Shown here piece by piece: positions 62,301 to 64,000 of a DNA stretch of 64,000 nucleotides. The number at the start of each line of letters is the position of its first letter. The stretch's first letter is position 1. Under the pieces are notes generated by a model, which was given only the letters and a program-made list of their open reading frames with translations, had not been told where the DNA came from and searched no databases. This DNA is from Synoicihabitans lomoniglobus (lineage in GTDB: Bacteria > Verrucomicrobiota > Verrucomicrobiia > Opitutales > Opitutaceae): NCBI RefSeq assembly GCF_029023725.1, contig NZ_CP119075.1, positions 4,025,501 through 4,089,500 on the forward strand, given 5' to 3'. The translations under genes and the position numbers were made by a program.

Positions 62301-63202
62301 GAACGCGTGCTGACCTGGTGCACGATTCCGTGTTCGGGATCGAGGATGGCGATGCCCATTTGCGGGCCCGTCACCGCGAGTTGCCCTGATCGCAAACGCA
62401 GCACATTGCGCAACTGGCGTTCCTCGAGTTGGAGCCCCAGGCCATCAAACGCCTCACGCACATCTCCATTCGCGTAGAGATCGTAAATGCCGTTTTCGTT
62501 GCCCATGACGGTCACGCGGGCGCCCGCGACGGGCGGCGGATCCGCGAGCACCACCAACCCGCCCAGTCCGGCAATTCGTTCATCGCTCCACCGCAGCACC
62601 CACGCTCCGTTCTCCCACGCATACACGCCTTCGCCGGCTCGAAAACAATACAGGCCGTCAGCGGTGGCGACCAAAGGGGAGTTCTTGGCTTCGCTCCACT
62701 CGGCGTGGCGCACGGTCTCGCCGTCCCACGAAAAGAACACCTGCGGCGTGCTCGCCCACACCACCCCGTCGTAAATCACCAGGGAGCCACCGACCCCAAA
62801 ATCCTTGGGGTCAGCCACGACCCGATCGATCAGCGACTCATAAGCGTAACGCCCGTCCTCCCCGCGCTGGAGTCGGCCGAACACCCCGCTGCTGGACACA
62901 TAAATCTCGTCGTCCGCCGTGACCGCTTGATTGAAAATGAAATTCTCCTCGATCGGGAGCTTCGTCCAGGTCTGCCCATCGAAGAGCAACAGCCCGCCGA
63001 ACGTGCCGAAGACCACCCGTCCGTCCGACAACTTTGCGCCGCCGATCGTGTTGATGTGGGCCTCGTAGTCCTCGGAACTGAAATGACGCACGAGCTGCTT
63101 GCCCTCTTGCGACAGTTCAACTCCCGGAGCGTCCTGCGCGCTCCCCCCGAGGACTCCGCCACCTAGCGCAACGATCAATGCAAGGACTCGGCGTAGGCTC
63201 AT
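59348..63202 (-). CDS. Propeller-type hybrid sensor histidine kinase/response regulator
   Basis: 1284 residues from ATG 63202 (signal peptide SLRRVLALIVALGGGVLGGSA). The extracytoplasmic part is made of two-component regulator propeller repeats to about residue 690, followed by a Y_Y_Y domain (AYDDDVSIRFTNLKGGPF) and one membrane helix near 780. Cytoplasmic part: HisKA with MSHELRTPLNAIIGY at about 837, ATPase N-box VIENLMSNAIKF at about 954 and GTGLGLPIAREF, then a C-terminal REC near 1076 (RRILVVDDMATNRRLL, LILDVRLPDG) and a short HPt-like helix tail. Such kinases often sense polysaccharides in Bacteroidota and Verrucomicrobiota. Confidence 0.93.
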   Translation of the reverse strand: MSLRRVLALIVALGGGVLGGSAQDAPGVELSQEGKQLVRHFSSEDYEAHINTIGGAKLSDGRVVFGTFGGLLLFDGQTWTKLPIEENFIFNQAVTADDEIYVSSSGVFGRLQRGEDGRYAYESLIDRVVADPKDFGVGGSLVIYDGVVWASTPQVFFSWDGETVRHAEWSEAKNSPLVATADGLYCFRAGEGVYAWENGAWVLRWSDERIAGLGGLVVLADPPPVAGARVTVMGNENGIYDLYANGDVREAFDGLGLQLEERQLRNVLRLRSGQLAVTGPQMGIAILDPEHGIVHQVSTRSGLENDTFFDLVEDDEGSIWGSGLVGVHHWNYQLPITVFDTDRGLGEGNTEQMFIHEGVLHIVRAGQLKRLVPGPPETGAHFENVPIETEARITDAIALQGDLLVTLERGLGRLRADGSIELVVEDPQPRAGVLSALRMWPDVVVRSPRGMEIFYQRLPDGSYRRLGVVEHGSSQTRQLQNLNGDFWVTTAGHGVIRVDMAPTVAAVDWEHLTIARDPAVLGYDASEVTQLAEPLIDGLSITTPKNVYRVAGDGKAMEVWNPLNLYDAPPTLVFPLEQQPDGSFWTSVGQNLVRSYTALVRAVPRPGGDYDVITAPAPILDLIGPNGAPAALLEITPDGRRILWVIELRLLRWELDAPLPADRPWSPRVNTVRAAGAFQDTGAEELHAFPYATEPIAFTFGAPRYRHGNTMQFRTRLVGYDDNWSAYDDDVSIRFTNLKGGPFRFEVQARDGEGNESEVQGYRFSVRPPWYESRVAIAAYVVGLSVALWGYIRLRTRSLRRERARLEAVVVDRTTQLAAAKESAEKANAAKSRFLANMSHELRTPLNAIIGYAQLLARSRDLAAPEREKVGIIHGSGEHLLSMINEVLDLSKIEAGRVERRDAPFPLPALMRQMRAAGETRTQDKPIRFSFTTSDPLPEVVVGDGQKLRQVIENLMSNAIKFTTRGEVAISVAHANDQLEVIVRDTGPGMTTEDTTRLFEPFEQSARAVSMEAGTGLGLPIAREFVRLLGGELQLQTAPDHGCVFSFRIPLPVRTDERAEVPVPRRIVTGYEGRRRRILVVDDMATNRRLLRDYLAPLGFELGEAATWAETLAAVGRESWDLLILDVRLPDGNSIELLPELRAAMASPVPVLGLSASVLKAEAADALQAGFADFLPKPFDAAALFEKLGRLLHLDWIGELEAVAPPDVEPPTTGPVRLSASAVEQLAALAQVGNVRGLRTAVEALAETEPDGRKLAAALRPLLKSYQMSEIRDFLENSVEVARS

Positions 63203-63319
63203 AAACAAGGGAGGCTGGGGACTCACGCGCCACGACCGGGACATGAGGCCGCCACCATGATGGTCCCTTTCCCGCTAATCCAGCTCTTCCTGACCAACAA
63301 CCTCAACTCAACCAAGCAC

Positions 63320-64000
63320 CTACGGCGTGTCTCCCGTTCGCGTCATGCGTAGGAACCGCGCATTCAACGCCACCGCGGCAAAGATCAGCCCGACCGCCAA
63401 GCCCGTCCAGATACCCGTCGGCCCCCAGCCGCTCTTCACGCCCAGTCCGTAGGCAATGGGCAGCGCCAGTCCCCAATACGCCACGGCCGTGATCGCGGTC
63501 GGCACCTTCACGTCGGTGAGTCCCCGCAACGCCGATGCCGCCACGACTTGCGCTCCGTCCGCGAGTTGGAACACCGCCGCCACCACCAGCAACTTGCCCG
63601 CCAGGGCGATGACTTCGCGTTCGCTGACAAAGCCCGACGCCAGCCATTGCCCCTCAAAGGCGAACAGCACCGCAAAGAGGCCCATGACGATCGCCGACAT
63701 CGCCTGCGCCCCCAATCCGATCGGCCGCAACGCGTCCTGCCGCCCTTCGCCCACCGCCCGGCCAACCCGCATGCTCACCGCCATCGACATGCCCAGCGGG
63801 ATCATGAACGTAAACGCCGCGCAACTGATCGCAATCTGGTGCGACGCGAGCGCCGTGGCACCGAGCCAACCCATCATGATGGCGGCCGCCCCAAACGCCG
63901 CCGCTTCAAACACGAGACTGAACGCGATCGGCACACCGACTTTCAGCAATCGCCCAAAGCGTTTCCACTCATAACCCGAAAACCAGTGCGCCGGCCATCC
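63320..64000 (-). CDS. MATE-family multidrug/sodium exporter, 5' end off the right edge
   Basis: At least 226 codons are open from the window edge to the stop at 63320, so the N-terminal half is missing. VGVPIAFSLVFEAAAFGAAAIMMG and LASHQIAISCAAFTFMIPLGMSMA are the start of the second MATE bundle, with MRVGRAVGEGRQDALR after it; several further membrane segments follow. MATE proteins export cationic drugs or metabolites with Na+ or H+. The 117-base gap to the hybrid kinase gene has no clear terminator. Confidence 0.9.
   Translation of the reverse strand, partial: GWPAHWFSGYEWKRFGRLLKVGVPIAFSLVFEAAAFGAAAIMMGWLGATALASHQIAISCAAFTFMIPLGMSMAVSMRVGRAVGEGRQDALRPIGLGAQAMSAIVMGLFAVLFAFEGQWLASGFVSEREVIALAGKLLVVAAVFQLADGAQVVAASALRGLTDVKVPTAITAVAYWGLALPIAYGLGVKSGWGPTGIWTGLAVGLIFAAVALNARFLRMTRTGDTP

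Noticed and set aside
1-64000. CRISPR arrays, tRNA and rRNA genes
   Set aside because: Reading the window showed no regularly spaced direct repeats and no tRNA-type TTC loop outside coding genes. A covariance-model scan would be needed to exclude small RNAs fully.

Overview
The window looks like one contiguous piece of a GC-rich bacterial chromosome, most likely from the Verrucomicrobiota, family Opitutaceae or a close relative. This is inference from gene content, not from a marker gene: two DUF5069 proteins, a propeller-type hybrid histidine kinase, a heparinase II/III-like lyase, a bacterial deoxyhypusine-synthase homologue, and several families of short palindromic repeats between genes. 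No rRNA, tRNA or CRISPR array was found. Genes are dense, with many 1-4 base overlaps (ATGA or TGATG junctions) and several convergent pairs whose stop codons overlap.

Layout. 1-3 kb (minus): an oligopeptide-binding lipoprotein running off the left edge, a FadM-like thioesterase, an Hsp15-like S4 protein and a DUF3016 protein. 3-10 kb (plus): a small membrane protein, DUF5069, gluconokinase, a penicillin-acylase family hydrolase, then a salvage-flavoured run (nucleoside deoxyribosyltransferase-like, upp) leading into GNAT, DUF5069 and a GNAT fused to two SH3-like domains. 10-25 kb: beta-CASP RNase, carbonic anhydrase, a second oligopeptide-binding lipoprotein, a methyltransferase, a YdjC/ChbG deacetylase, an RluA-type pseudouridine synthase, a PaaI-type thioesterase, a DEAD-box helicase followed by an RNase H-like protein, a heparinase II/III-like lyase, and an NAD-dependent DNA ligase that has a signal-like N-terminus and no BRCT domain.

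25.6-30.3 kb is the accessory zone. A REP-associated tyrosine transposase (RAYT) lies between perfect 28-base inverted repeats. Related repeats then separate an AT-rich OLD-family ATPase/TOPRIM nuclease, a ParE-type toxin-antitoxin pair and an overlapping DUF4160/DUF2442 pair. This is the best candidate in the window for a poorly described system: a repeat-delimited defence and addiction island next to its own RAYT.

30.3-36.5 kb (minus): class Ia ribonucleotide reductase in the order nrdB then nrdA, with a repeat-rich upstream region, and the deoxyhypusine-synthase-like gene. 36.6-51.9 kb: EamA exporter, ABC-F protein, MazEF-like pair, deoA, tex, hpf, HAD hydrolase, glgA, a polytopic membrane protein, a small lipoprotein, TerC, AEC transporter and an HI0933-type flavoprotein. 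A 25-base palindrome occurs once inside the EamA reading frame and once supplying the stop codon of the flavoprotein gene.

52-64 kb: a secreted three-repeat protein, a zincin-like protein, a SYLF protein, an xth-SET-cinA operon, a response regulator/kinase with Asp at the phospho-His position, a PLP enzyme of the Cys/Met family, DUF167, a 1284-residue propeller hybrid kinase, and a MATE exporter running off the right edge.

Functional links: gntK and glgA are the sugar-side genes; upp, deoA, the deoxyribosyltransferase-like gene and nrdAB cover nucleotide supply and salvage; hpf, tex, the DEAD-box helicase, the beta-CASP nuclease and the pseudouridine synthase cover RNA and ribosome metabolism. 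All functions are read from motifs. No database search was run.
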